In this document: positions 45,936-54,604 of the stretch, one piece after another
Position numbering within the stretch: position 1 is the stretch's first letter
Layout: every line of letters begins with the position of its first letter
Origin: Desulfurobacterium thermolithotrophum DSM 11699
Lineage (GTDB): Bacteria; Aquificota; Aquificia; Desulfurobacteriales; Desulfurobacteriaceae
Reading direction: 5' to 3'
Assembly: GCF_000191045.1 (NCBI RefSeq)
Contig: NC_015185.1
Span: 124,001 to 188,000 of the forward strand
Length of the DNA stretch: 64,000 nt
The notes under the pieces: generated by a model
Seen by the model: only the letters and a program-made list of their open reading frames with translations
Databases searched by the model: none
Told to the model about the DNA's origin: nothing
Position numbers and translations under genes: made by a program

Positions 45936-46142
45936 TTAATCTCTCTTTGGACAGATTTTTCCTTCTGATATTTCCATAAGAGCAATAACAGTTTTTTTGT
46001 GTTCTTCTCCTTTTTCGTCTTTTTCGAAAGTGTATGAATCAACAGTGTAAAGATGTCTTGCTCTTTTTGCTGCTACGTGAACAGTTTCATAGTAATTCCC
46101 TACTTTTTCAACAACCGGTTCTAGAGGAATTCTTTTAGCCAT
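45936..46142 (-). CDS. rpoZ: RNA polymerase omega subunit
   Basis: A 68-aa protein: RIPLEPVVEKVGNYYETVHVAAKRARHLY is the conserved omega core (RarL-type helix), and TVIALMEISEGKI matches the C-terminal helix region. It overlaps gmk by 8 bases, in the yicC-gmk-rpoZ order found in many bacteria. Short but convincing by sequence and context. Confidence 0.92.
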   Translation of the reverse strand: MAKRIPLEPVVEKVGNYYETVHVAAKRARHLYTVDSYTFEKDEKGEEHKKTVIALMEISEGKICPKRD

Positions 46143-46788
46143 TTTCAGCCTCCTTTAAAAGCAATACTATTTCCTTATCTTTTACTACCTTTTCTACTTG
46201 ACTTTTAAGTCTTTTAACCTGACACTTTTCAGCCGTAATGATAGACCTTAATTTTTCAAAAGCAACCTCAAGATCATCATTTATTAGCAGATAATCATAA
46301 AAGAATGCTTTCTTAATTTCTTCTCTTGCAATTCTTAATCTTTTCTTTATTGTTTCTTCATCGTCAGTTCCTCTTTTCCTTAGTCTTTTTTCCAGTTCTC
46401 TTAAAGAAGGTGGTAAAATGAAAATTAGAACAGCTTCTGGAAAGTTCTTTTTTACCTGAAGAGCTCCTTGGGTATCTATATCAAGAAGAATGTCTTTTCC
46501 TTTCTCAAGAGCTTTCATAACCTGACTTTTTGAAGTTCCATAAAGATTTCCGTAAACTTCAGCCCATTCTAAGAAGTCTCCTTCTTTTATCATACTTTCA
46601 AAAGTTTCCTTATCAACAAAGAAGTAGTCCCTTCCATTAACTTCACCTTTTCTTGGCTTTCTTGTTGTATACGAAACAGAAAACTCCATACTTGGAAAAG
46701 TTTTCAAAAGTTTATGGCTTAGTGTTGTCTTTCCTGTGCCTGAAGGAGCAGATATAACTATGAGAAGTCCTTTCAAGTTCTCCGACAA
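46135..46788 (-). CDS. gmk: Guanylate kinase
   Basis: A 217-aa enzyme, GMP + ATP to GDP + ADP. P-loop SAPSGTGKTTLSHKLL, SVSYTTRKPRKGEVNGRDYFFVDKETFESM (GMP site), FLEWAEVYGNLYGTS and DIDTQGALQVKKNFPEAVLIFILPPSLRELEKRLRKRGTDDEE are intact. Start is uncertain: TTG 46788 has GGAGG 5 bases upstream and is chosen; TTG 46800 and TTG 46776 are the alternatives. It overlaps rpoZ by 8 bases and lies 15 bases after yicC. Confidence 0.94.
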   Translation of the reverse strand: MSENLKGLLIVISAPSGTGKTTLSHKLLKTFPSMEFSVSYTTRKPRKGEVNGRDYFFVDKETFESMIKEGDFLEWAEVYGNLYGTSKSQVMKALEKGKDILLDIDTQGALQVKKNFPEAVLIFILPPSLRELEKRLRKRGTDDEETIKKRLRIAREEIKKAFFYDYLLINDDLEVAFEKLRSIITAEKCQVKRLKSQVEKVVKDKEIVLLLKEAENG

Positions 46789-46803
46789 AGCTTCCTCCAA
46801 TTC

Positions 46804-47682
46804 TTACTCAATGTTTTGGACTTGTTCTTTCAACTTTGCTACTTCCGTTTTTATCTTTAGCACAGGCTCTGTGATGTCTACTTCTTTTATTTTATTTCCA
46901 AGAGTATTTATTTCTCTATGTATTTCCTGACAGAGAAAATCTAAGGTTTTTCCTACAGGTTCATTAAATTCTAAAAGTTCTCTAAATCTTGCAATATGAG
47001 TGTGTAACCTTGATATTTCTTCTGAAACATCCTGCTTTTCTGCAAGAAGAGCCACTTCAAGTTCAATTCTTTTTTGAAAATCTTCAGAAAATTCTTCTAT
47101 AGATAAAAGTTTTTCAACTTTTTCTTTTAATCTTTCAAAAAGCCTTTTTTCTATGTCTTTTATTTGTGATTGGAGCTCTTTTAAGACTTCTTCTATAACC
47201 TTAAGTCTTTCTTCACAGTAGGCTTTAAGTTTTTCTCCTTCTTTTCTTCTTGCTTCTTCAACTTCTTCAAGAGCTCCTTTTAAGGCTTCAAAAAGGATTT
47301 CACTATGAGAAGTAAGATCAATTTCTTCTTTCATAAATAGGTCTGGAATTGATAAAAGATCTCTTAAAGAAACTTCTATCTTTCTTCCAGAAAGAGCGCC
47401 AATTCTGTCAGAAGCTTGAATGTATTTTAATGCTTCCTTGTAGTTTATCGTCACAGGGACTGTAGTATTAGGAGAAAGTCTATAGCGAATATGAAGATCT
47501 ACTTCTCCTCTTTTAATGTAATCCCTAATAATGTTGTTAATTTCATTTAAAAAAGGATTAAAGGCTCTTGGTAAAGAGTATCTGACCCTTAGCGACTTTC
47601 CGTTTAGTGTTCTGATTTCTACTGAAACCTCTATTTCTTCATTTGCTTTTGTGCACTTACCAAATCCTGTCATGCTTTTCAA
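46804..47682 (-). CDS. yicC: YicC/YloC-family endoribonuclease
   Basis: A 292-aa protein. MKSMTGFGKCTKANEEIEVSVEIRTLNGKSLRVRYSLPR at the start and ELEVALLAEKQDVSEEISRLHTHIARFRELL near the C-terminus, followed by GKTLDFLCQEIHREINTLGNKIKE, match the family. YicC is an endoribonuclease in E. coli. It lies 9 bases after the SurA-like gene and before gmk. Confidence 0.94.
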   Translation of the reverse strand: MKSMTGFGKCTKANEEIEVSVEIRTLNGKSLRVRYSLPRAFNPFLNEINNIIRDYIKRGEVDLHIRYRLSPNTTVPVTINYKEALKYIQASDRIGALSGRKIEVSLRDLLSIPDLFMKEEIDLTSHSEILFEALKGALEEVEEARRKEGEKLKAYCEERLKVIEEVLKELQSQIKDIEKRLFERLKEKVEKLLSIEEFSEDFQKRIELEVALLAEKQDVSEEISRLHTHIARFRELLEFNEPVGKTLDFLCQEIHREINTLGNKIKEVDITEPVLKIKTEVAKLKEQVQNIE

Positions 47683-47691
47683 GTTTCACCT

Positions 47692-49014
47692 CTACTTGAA
47701 AAACTTCTCATTTACCTTGATGTTTGCTTTCTGTCTTAAAAGATTTAAAAAGTTTTGGTAATCACTTTGTTTCTTGGCATCCAATATAAACTGTTTAAGT
47801 TTTTCTATTTTTTCCTTTTCCATCTTTTCAACTTTTAAGTCAGTAATAGGCTCAAAAATTCCATAACCGTTTGTAAGAACTAGTAAAAATCTTTTTCCTT
47901 TTTTACTACTGAAAATATTTTCGATTTCTTGAGGGTTAATAGGTTTAAACATCTCAAAGAATTGATCTCTATCTAAAGGTTTGGTTTTTTCCTTAGGTTC
48001 AAGCCCTTTCTTTAAAAATTCTTCGGCAGACTTCTTTGCTAGTTCAACAGCTTTTTTCTCTTTAAGAGTTTTTTCTATGTCTTTTTTAACCGTTTCAAAT
48101 GGTTTAGCCTTTTCTCCTTCTTTTTTAAAGAAGACATAATAGTTACTTTCGTCGCTATAAAAACCAAAATTTTTATCTTTGAATTTTTCAGAAATAAGTT
48201 TTTTATCGTTTACCTGTTGGGGATGAAAATCGTTTAGTTTTTCTACTTTTCCTAATTTTGCAAGATTATATACCTTTCTTGCTAGTCCTTCAGAATCTTT
48301 TTGGCTCTTAGGAATTTTTATAAGAAAGTATTTTTTACCAGTTTTTTCCTTGAATTGACTGATATTTTCTCTATAAAATTCTCTTAATTCCTTCTCTGAA
48401 ATGGAAGGTTTATAATCTTTTTTTAGAAAGAGTTTGTACTTAAATTCTCTTTTTCCAAAGGTCTTTCTATAAAGATTTTGAAGTTCAAAAGTAGTTACTG
48501 AAGGAGCTTTATCAATAACAGCCATAATCTTTTCAATTAAAAGATCTTCTCTTATTTTATCTTCAAAAACTTTAGGAGAGAGTCTATTTGCTTTTAAAAA
48601 CTCTTTGTAGAGTTCTTCAGAAAATTTTCCATCCTTTTGCAAGAACGGAAACGATCTTATTCTTTTTGCAACTGCCCAGTCACTTACCTGTATTCCTTCT
48701 TTTTTTGCCTCTTCGAGTACAAGTTTTCTGTTTATCAACCTTTGAAGAGCGGCAATTTTTATTTCTTTATCGGGAAAGAGCTTTCTATAATTTTCTCCAA
48801 ACTGCTGTTGAAGTTGGTTAGTTAGTTGGTTATATTCCCTATTAAATTCTATAAGGTCTATTGGTTCTCCATTGACTGTTGCTACTTCGCTTCCAGAAGG
48901 TCCTGTTAGCGAACCTTTTCCCCAAACAAGAAAAATAGTACCAACAAAGGAAGCAGCCACTATCCATAAGGGAAGGCTAAAAGCTCTCATGTTTTTCCTT
49001 ATCTTTGAAAGCAT
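47692..49014 (-). CDS. SurA/PpiD-like periplasmic chaperone, membrane-anchored
   Basis: A 440-aa protein with one N-terminal membrane helix (about 15-32, LPLWIVAASFVGTIFLVW) and a large periplasmic part. ATVNGEPIDLIEFNREYNQLTNQLQQQ and IAALQRLINRKLVLEEAKKEGIQVSDWAVAKRIRSFPFLQKDGKFSEELYKEFL are the SurA_N/PpiD chaperone region. The middle (about 220-320), where PpiD has a parvulin domain, is weakly conserved and I see no clear isomerase motif. It probably helps outer-membrane proteins fold. First gene of the minus-strand operon. Confidence 0.85.
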   Translation of the reverse strand: MLSKIRKNMRAFSLPLWIVAASFVGTIFLVWGKGSLTGPSGSEVATVNGEPIDLIEFNREYNQLTNQLQQQFGENYRKLFPDKEIKIAALQRLINRKLVLEEAKKEGIQVSDWAVAKRIRSFPFLQKDGKFSEELYKEFLKANRLSPKVFEDKIREDLLIEKIMAVIDKAPSVTTFELQNLYRKTFGKREFKYKLFLKKDYKPSISEKELREFYRENISQFKEKTGKKYFLIKIPKSQKDSEGLARKVYNLAKLGKVEKLNDFHPQQVNDKKLISEKFKDKNFGFYSDESNYYVFFKKEGEKAKPFETVKKDIEKTLKEKKAVELAKKSAEEFLKKGLEPKEKTKPLDRDQFFEMFKPINPQEIENIFSSKKGKRFLLVLTNGYGIFEPITDLKVEKMEKEKIEKLKQFILDAKKQSDYQNFLNLLRQKANIKVNEKFFK

Positions 49015-49099
49015 GAATCCTCCAGTTGAAATTTTATAAGAGTGATTTATACTTAAAATTAAAGTTTATCTCAACCTTTTAGTCAAAGGAGAGTTTTTT

Positions 49100-50359
49100 G
49101 TGAAGAAGAGCTTTAAGGAAAGTAGATTAGAAGTAAAATCAATTTTAAAAAAAGCTGAAAATCTTATCAAATCAAAAAACTTCAAAAAAGCAGTTGAAGA
49201 ACTTGAAAAATATAAAAGTAGTATAAGAAATGTAGATTTTTATCTTCTCCTTGCTGAAGCTTATGAAGGTCTTGGAAATAAGGAAAAAGCAGAGACTTAC
49301 TTTGAGGAAGCAAGATTCTTGGATACAGAACTTCGCTCAAAGGAAAAACTAAAAAGGGGCGTTTCTTTTGTTGCTTCAAAAAACTTTAGAGCTGCAGAAA
49401 AAGAGCTTCTTGAGTCTGTGAGATTAAATCCTTTTGAGAAAGATGCTTACTTAGAGCTCTATAGACTTTACAGAGAGATGGGCAATTATAAAGGAATGGT
49501 TAGAGCTCTTGAAAATCTTATAACCATAGATCCATATAGTGTTTTTCCTTATCTTGAACTTTCAAGAATTTATGGAATAAGAAGACAGTTCAAAAAGGCT
49601 GAACAGGTTCTTATTTCAGGAATTTCAGTAGTAGATTCTCCAGAACTTCGCTTTGAGCTTGGAAAACTTTATGCTGATATGGGTAAGTTGGAAGAAGCAA
49701 AGGAAGAACTTTCAAAAGCTTGTAGAATGGACTTTAAAAATATTGAATACAGGCAAAAGCTTGCTGAAGTTATGGTAAATAACGAAGAGTATGAAGATGC
49801 TTTAAAAGTTGTAATGTCAACTTTAGAACTTTACCCTGATGCGGTTTATGTTATCCAAAGTGCTGCTGCTCTTTACGATCTTCTTGGAAAGGAGGAGATT
49901 GCCGAATATTACTATAGACTTGCAATTTCAAAGTCAGAAGGTTTTGTAAAAGAAGATGCAAAAAAGCTTTTTGTTGAGTTTCTTATTGAAAAAGGAAAGT
50001 TTGACCAGGCAGAAGAAATTCTAAAGGAACTAATTGAAAGTACCGATAACGTTTGGATTCTCATAGATTCCTTTTCAGAATTAGCAATTCTTTTGATTGA
50101 TCAAGAAAGGTTTAGAGATATAGCTGAGTTAGGAAGTTTTGTACTTAAGAATCCTGAGCTTTCAGAAGAAGAATACTGTGAAATTGCTGAAATAGTTGCA
50201 GATGCTCTTTTTGAAGAAGGAGATTATGAAGAAGCTATAGAGTATTATAGAGAAATAATAAATTATTCAAAGGACGAAAAACTGATAAAAAGAGCTTATA
50301 ATAAACTTAAAGAAGTTGAGGAAATAGAATCTTTAGAAAGAATGCTAAAATTATCGTGA
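49100..50359 (+). CDS. TPR-repeat protein
   Basis: A 419-aa protein made almost wholly of tetratricopeptide repeats, from about residue 18 to the end; repeats such as FYLLLAEAYEGLGNKEKAETYFEEAR, PYLELSRIYGIRRQFKKAEQVL and ALYDLLGKEEIAEYYYRLAI are clear. No signal peptide or membrane segment, so cytoplasmic. GTG 49100 follows AAAGGAGAG. Such proteins hold others together; the partners are unknown. Divergent from the SurA-like gene. Confidence 0.88.
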   Translation: MKKSFKESRLEVKSILKKAENLIKSKNFKKAVEELEKYKSSIRNVDFYLLLAEAYEGLGNKEKAETYFEEARFLDTELRSKEKLKRGVSFVASKNFRAAEKELLESVRLNPFEKDAYLELYRLYREMGNYKGMVRALENLITIDPYSVFPYLELSRIYGIRRQFKKAEQVLISGISVVDSPELRFELGKLYADMGKLEEAKEELSKACRMDFKNIEYRQKLAEVMVNNEEYEDALKVVMSTLELYPDAVYVIQSAAALYDLLGKEEIAEYYYRLAISKSEGFVKEDAKKLFVEFLIEKGKFDQAEEILKELIESTDNVWILIDSFSELAILLIDQERFRDIAELGSFVLKNPELSEEEYCEIAEIVADALFEEGDYEEAIEYYREIINYSKDEKLIKRAYNKLKEVEEIESLERMLKLS

Positions 50360-50442
50360 GGTACTTTACAATTTAATTTCTCTTTGTTAAATTTCCTTTT
50401 GCCTTTTGCCACCGGTGAAAAGTTTTTAAGGAGGTTGTTTTA

Positions 50443-50712
50443 ATGCCAGTAGATAAGGATATTAAGCAAGAAATTGTCAAGAAGTATGGGTTTCACGAAA
50501 AGGATACAGGTTCTCCAGAAGTTCAAATTGCAATTCTTACAGAAAGAATTAGAAACTTAACAGAGCACTTTAAAGTTCACAAGCACGACAACAACAACAA
50601 GAGAGCTCTTCAAAGACTTGTTGGTAGAAGAAAGAAGCTTCTTAGATATCTTAGGGAAAAGGACTTTAACAGATATCAGAACATTGTTCTAAAGCTTGGT
50701 CTTAGAAAGTAA
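50443..50712 (+). CDS. rpsO: 30S ribosomal protein S15
   Basis: An 89-aa S15: [67 protein letters not shown] is diagnostic. It binds 16S rRNA near the central domain. AAGGAGG precedes the ATG. The 83-base leader holds a short hairpin-like CCACCGGTG. Followed by its own terminator, then pnp, the common rpsO-pnp order. Confidence 0.97.
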   Translation: MPVDKDIKQEIVKKYGFHEKDTGSPEVQIAILTERIRNLTEHFKVHKHDNNNKRALQRLVGRRKKLLRYLREKDFNRYQNIVLKLGLRK

Positions 50713-50717
50713 CATCT

Positions 50718-50745
50718 GGAGGCGTTCTGCCTCCTTCTTTATTTC
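50718..50745 (+). terminator. Terminator after rpsO
   Basis: GGAGGC, loop GTTCT and GCCTCC are followed by TTCTTTATTTCTTTTC. The T-run is interrupted, so read-through to pnp is possible. Confidence 0.8.
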
Positions 50746-50800
50746 TTTTCTACTGCCTTAATCCTTCCTTTCCTTTATGTTATCATTTTGTCAAATTGAT

Positions 50801-50832
50801 TTAATTTCTTAATTTTGGTAATTAAGAATTAA
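50801..50832 (+). promoter_or_regulatory. Hairpin in the pnp leader
   Basis: TTAATTTCTTAATT and AATTAAGAATTAA pair around TTGGT, ending 5 bases before the pnp Shine-Dalgarno. In E. coli a leader duplex cleaved by RNase III lets PNPase repress its own mRNA. Pairing is seen; the role here is inference. Confidence 0.5.
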
Positions 50833-50846
50833 TTTTGGAGGTAAGA

Positions 50847-52985
50847 ATGTCAATATCAGAAGTAGCAGTGGAGGTCGGGGGAAGGCCTTTGCGTTTTCAA
50901 ACTGGAAAACTAGCAAAGCAAGCTGATGGTGCTGTTATTGTTTCTCAAGGCGATACTATGGTTTTAGTTACAGCTGTAATGAGTGATGAACCAAGGGAAG
51001 GAATAGACTTTTTTCCTCTTTTAGTTGAATATAGGGAAAGAGCTTATGCAGCTGGAAAAATTCCAGGAGGTTTTGTAAAGAGAGAGGGAAAACCAACCGA
51101 TGAAGAAGTTTTAAAGTCAAGGGTAATTGATAGATCGATAAGGCCAATATTTCCAAAAGGTTTTAGGAATGATGTTCAGGTTGTAGCTTTTGTTATTTCT
51201 GCTGATCAGGAAAACGATCCAGCAGTTTTAGCGATAAATGGCGCTTCGGCAGCTTTGCACATTTCAAGGATTCCCTTCGAAAAGCCTGTTGGTGCTGTAA
51301 GGGTTGTAAGAGTAAATGGAAAACTTGTTGTAAATCCTTCTTATGAGCAACAGCAAAATGCTGATATAAATCTTGTTGTTTCAGGTACAGAAGATGCTGT
51401 TGTCATGGTTGAAGGAGGTGCAAAAGAGGTTCCTGAAGAAGAGATTCTTGATGCTATAGAGCTTGCCCATGAAGAGATAAAAAAGTCTATAAGAGCACAA
51501 CAAGAACTCAGAGATCTTGCTGGTAAGGAAAAGTACGAATTTATAGCTCCTTCTCTTGACGAAGAAACAAAGGCAAAGATAGAAAAATGGGTATTTGAAA
51601 GAATAGAACCAGTTATTACTATTTCGGATAAACATGAAAGAAGAGAAAAACTTAGAGAGCTTAGAGAGCTCATGTTTATTGAGTTAAATATTCCTGAAGA
51701 AGAACAATCTCTTGCTAAGGAAGCTTTCGCAGAAGCTGAGAAGAAGTTTGTAAGGCAGTTAGTTCTTGAAAGAGGAATTAGAATTGATGGTAGAAAGCCT
51801 AATGAAATAAGGCCAATTACTATAGAAGTTGGACTTCTTCCAAGAGTTCATGGTTCAGCTCTTTTTACAAGAGGTCAAACTCAAGCTCTTGTTACTACGA
51901 CTCTTGGAACTCCAGAAGAGTATCAACTTGTTGAAGGTTTAATGCCTGAAGAGCAAAAGAGATTTATGCTTCATTACAACTTCCCACCTTTCTGTGTTGG
52001 TGAGGTAGCTCCTTTAAGGGGACCTGGAAGAAGAGAGATAGGGCATGGAGCTCTTGCTGAGAGGGCTTTAGCTCCTGTTATTCCGGAAGAAGATGAATTC
52101 CCTTACGTTATAAGAGTGGTTTCCGATATTTTAGAGTCAAATGGTTCTTCCTCAATGGCAACTGTTTGTGGTGGTAGCTTGTCTTTGATGGATGCTGGTG
52201 TTCCAATAAAGGCACAAGTTGCCGGTATTGCTATGGGATTAATTCTTGAAGGAGACAAGTTTGTTGTTCTTTCAGACATTCTTGGTGATGAAGATCATCT
52301 TGGAGATATGGACTTTAAGGTTGCTGGAACAAGAAAAGGTGTTACAGCAATACAGATGGATTTGAAAGTAAAAGGAATAAGCCGTGATATTCTCATGACA
52401 GCCTTAAAACAGGCAAGAGAAGGAAGAATGTACATACTTGATAAGATGGATGCTGTAATTTCTTCCCCAAGAGAAGGAATTTCTCCTTACGCTCCAAGGA
52501 TAGTTTCAACGAAAATAGATCCAGAGAAAACAAGGGATCTCATTGGACCTTCTGGAAAAACAATAAAAGCAATTATAGATAAAGCAGGAGTTAAGATAAC
52601 AATAAAAGAAGATGGAACTGTTTTAGTTTCAGCTCCATCTGAAGATGCAGCTGCTCAAGCAATAAAAATGATTGAAGATGTTACAAAAGACCTTGAAATA
52701 GGAAATACCTACTTAGGAAAGGTTACAAGAGTAGAAAACTACGGTGCATTTGTAGAACTTGCTCCAGGAAAAATTGGACTTATTCACATTTCAAAACTTC
52801 CACCAGAGATGAGAGAAAACATTTTTGAAAGTATTAAAGTTTCAGATATTATTCCAGTTAAGATTATTGAATTCGATCAAATGGGAAGACCAAAGCTTAG
52901 TCGCATAGATGTTACTCCAGAAGAAGAAAGAAAACTGAGAGAACATGGTGGATTTTACGCTGAACCGGAGAAGAACAATGAGTAA
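50847..52985 (+). CDS. pnp: Polyribonucleotide nucleotidyltransferase (PNPase)
   Basis: A 712-aa 3'-5' exoribonuclease and RNA polymerase. Two RNase PH-like domains (EGIDFFPLLVEYRERAYAAGKIPGGFVKREGKPTD; VHGSALFTRGQTQALVTTTLGT), then a KH domain (TRDLIGPSGKTIKAIIDKAGVKITI) and an S1 domain (YLGKVTRVENYGAFVELAPGKIGLIHISKL). ATG 50847 follows GGAGG; the frame is open 12 bases earlier. Its end overlaps the dUTPase gene by 8 bases (ATGAGTAA). Confidence 0.97.
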   Translation: MSISEVAVEVGGRPLRFQTGKLAKQADGAVIVSQGDTMVLVTAVMSDEPREGIDFFPLLVEYRERAYAAGKIPGGFVKREGKPTDEEVLKSRVIDRSIRPIFPKGFRNDVQVVAFVISADQENDPAVLAINGASAALHISRIPFEKPVGAVRVVRVNGKLVVNPSYEQQQNADINLVVSGTEDAVVMVEGGAKEVPEEEILDAIELAHEEIKKSIRAQQELRDLAGKEKYEFIAPSLDEETKAKIEKWVFERIEPVITISDKHERREKLRELRELMFIELNIPEEEQSLAKEAFAEAEKKFVRQLVLERGIRIDGRKPNEIRPITIEVGLLPRVHGSALFTRGQTQALVTTTLGTPEEYQLVEGLMPEEQKRFMLHYNFPPFCVGEVAPLRGPGRREIGHGALAERALAPVIPEEDEFPYVIRVVSDILESNGSSSMATVCGGSLSLMDAGVPIKAQVAGIAMGLILEGDKFVVLSDILGDEDHLGDMDFKVAGTRKGVTAIQMDLKVKGISRDILMTALKQAREGRMYILDKMDAVISSPREGISPYAPRIVSTKIDPEKTRDLIGPSGKTIKAIIDKAGVKITIKEDGTVLVSAPSEDAAAQAIKMIEDVTKDLEIGNTYLGKVTRVENYGAFVELAPGKIGLIHISKLPPEMRENIFESIKVSDIIPVKIIEFDQMGRPKLSRIDVTPEEERKLREHGGFYAEPEKNNE

Positions 52986-53832
52986 TTGGGCTGCTGGATG
53001 GATCTATGCAAGAGGTTTAAATATTGAATTTAGTGATAGATTTTTAGACGTTGCTGTAAAAATTTATAATTACTTTGGTGGAAAACTTGAAAGGAGAGAG
53101 AACAGTTTCTTTCTCTCTCTTCCTTTCTATCCAGAAGTTAATAGTATTGATCTTTCTTTTATAAGGGGAGTTTTTGAGTCTTCAGGAAGTTGGGGAAGTA
53201 AAACTGTCTTTATTCCGTTTATTGAAAAGTTTAAAAAAGAAATGACATCCCTTCTTTCTAACTTTTCTCCCACCTTTACTCAAGAAGGAATTTTTATTAC
53301 CGGTGAGAATGCCGATCTTTTTGTCCATTCTCTTTACGATGAAGATACAGAAGATAGGTCTGAGTTCTTTTTTGAAAGATATTTATCAATACTTACTGGA
53401 GAAGCTTGGGAAAGGAAATTTTTTAAAGTTTCCTTAGAAGAGGGAGCTCTTCCTCCATACAAAAAAAGAATTTCCGATAGTGGTTGGGATCTTCACTTAA
53501 TAAAGCTTATAAAAAAGGAAGGAAATCTTTACTTTTTTGATACGGGAGTGAGGGTAGCCCCACCTCCTGGTTTTTACTTTGATCTTGTTCCAAGATCTTC
53601 AATCTATAAAAGCGGTTTTATTCTTGCTAATTCTGTTGGAATAATAGATATGACTTACAGAGGAACAATAAAAGTTCCTCTTATCAAAGTTGATGCTTCA
53701 AAACCGGATCCAGAGCTTCCTTGGAGAGCAGTTCAACTAATTCCAAGAAAATTTTTCCCGATTGAAATTGAACTTACAACTTCCCTTGATAAAACGATCA
53801 GAGGGGAAGGAGGATTTGGAAGTACAGGTTAG
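52978..53832 (+). CDS. dut: dUTPase domain fused to an N-terminal LAGLIDADG-like region
   Basis: A 284-aa protein. The C-terminal half is a trimeric-type dUTPase: motif 1 SDSGWDL (167-172), motif 2 PRSS (205-208), motif 3 GIIDMTYRG (221-229) with catalytic Asp, motif 4 RAVQL (250-254) and motif 5 RGEGGFGSTG (275-284). It hydrolyses dUTP to dUMP. The first 150 residues are extra. WAAGWIYARGLNIEF (4-18) and LSFIRGVFESSGSW (59-72) look like two LAGLIDADG helices with changed acidic residues, so a degenerate homing-endonuclease-like domain is suspected. ATG 52978 follows GGAG and overlaps pnp. Confidence 0.85.
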   Translation: MSNWAAGWIYARGLNIEFSDRFLDVAVKIYNYFGGKLERRENSFFLSLPFYPEVNSIDLSFIRGVFESSGSWGSKTVFIPFIEKFKKEMTSLLSNFSPTFTQEGIFITGENADLFVHSLYDEDTEDRSEFFFERYLSILTGEAWERKFFKVSLEEGALPPYKKRISDSGWDLHLIKLIKKEGNLYFFDTGVRVAPPPGFYFDLVPRSSIYKSGFILANSVGIIDMTYRGTIKVPLIKVDASKPDPELPWRAVQLIPRKFFPIEIELTTSLDKTIRGEGGFGSTG

Positions 53833-53841
53833 AGGTGAAAG

Positions 53842-54549
53842 TTGATACCAATAAAAGACATCAATCCAAGTAGTTCTACTCCTATAGTTACAGTTTCTAT
53901 TATCATTATATGTGTTTTGGTTTTCATTTATGAACTCTTTCTTGGTCCTTATAATGAAATTTTTATTCGAATGTTTGGAGTTGTACCTTACGAGATTACG
54001 CATGGAGTTGATGTTCCTCCACCTAATCCACTTACCCCGTACGGTAATTTAATTTCTTATCAATACCTTCACGGAGGTTTTCTTCATATCATTGGTAATA
54101 TGCTTTTTCTGTGGGTTTTTGGAGATAACGTCGAGGACTATTTTGGAAGGTTAAAATATTTTCTCTTTTATACTCTCTGTGGCATTATAGCTGCTCTCAT
54201 ACAAGTTTCTGTCTATCCTGAAGCAACTATTCCTTTAATTGGGGCATCTGGTTCTATAAGTGGTGTTTTGGGAGCTTATATGTTGCTCTTTCCAAGAGCT
54301 AAGATTGTTACTCTTATTTTCATTTTCATCTTCATAAGTATTGTTGTCATTCCTGCAGCTATTTGGATAGCTATTTGGTTCTTTATCCAGTTTACAAGCG
54401 CTCTCATCTCTATGGATAGTTTGTCGATGGGAGGAGTTGCCTGGTTTGCTCATGTCGGTGGTTTTTTAGCAGGAATTATTCTTACTATACTATTTGGTCC
54501 GCGTAAAGGAAGAAAAAGAGAAAGAGAAATTTTTGGATTGAAATATTAA
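53842..54549 (+). CDS. Rhomboid-family intramembrane serine protease
   Basis: A 235-aa protein with six or seven membrane segments. HGGFLHIIGNMLFLWVFGDNVED, IGASGSISGVLGAYM (catalytic Ser in GASGS) and AWFAHVGGFLAGI (catalytic His in AHVGG) give the Ser-His dyad. It cuts single-pass membrane proteins inside the bilayer. Start is TTG 53842 after AGAGGTG, 10 bases after the dUTPase stop. Substrates are unknown. Confidence 0.94.
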   Translation: MIPIKDINPSSSTPIVTVSIIIICVLVFIYELFLGPYNEIFIRMFGVVPYEITHGVDVPPPNPLTPYGNLISYQYLHGGFLHIIGNMLFLWVFGDNVEDYFGRLKYFLFYTLCGIIAALIQVSVYPEATIPLIGASGSISGVLGAYMLLFPRAKIVTLIFIFIFISIVVIPAAIWIAIWFFIQFTSALISMDSLSMGGVAWFAHVGGFLAGIILTILFGPRKGRKREREIFGLKY

Positions 54550-54604
54550 GTATATATGATTAGTTTTAATATAGTTGCAAATAGTTTGCAATAAGGAGGA
54601 GGCT

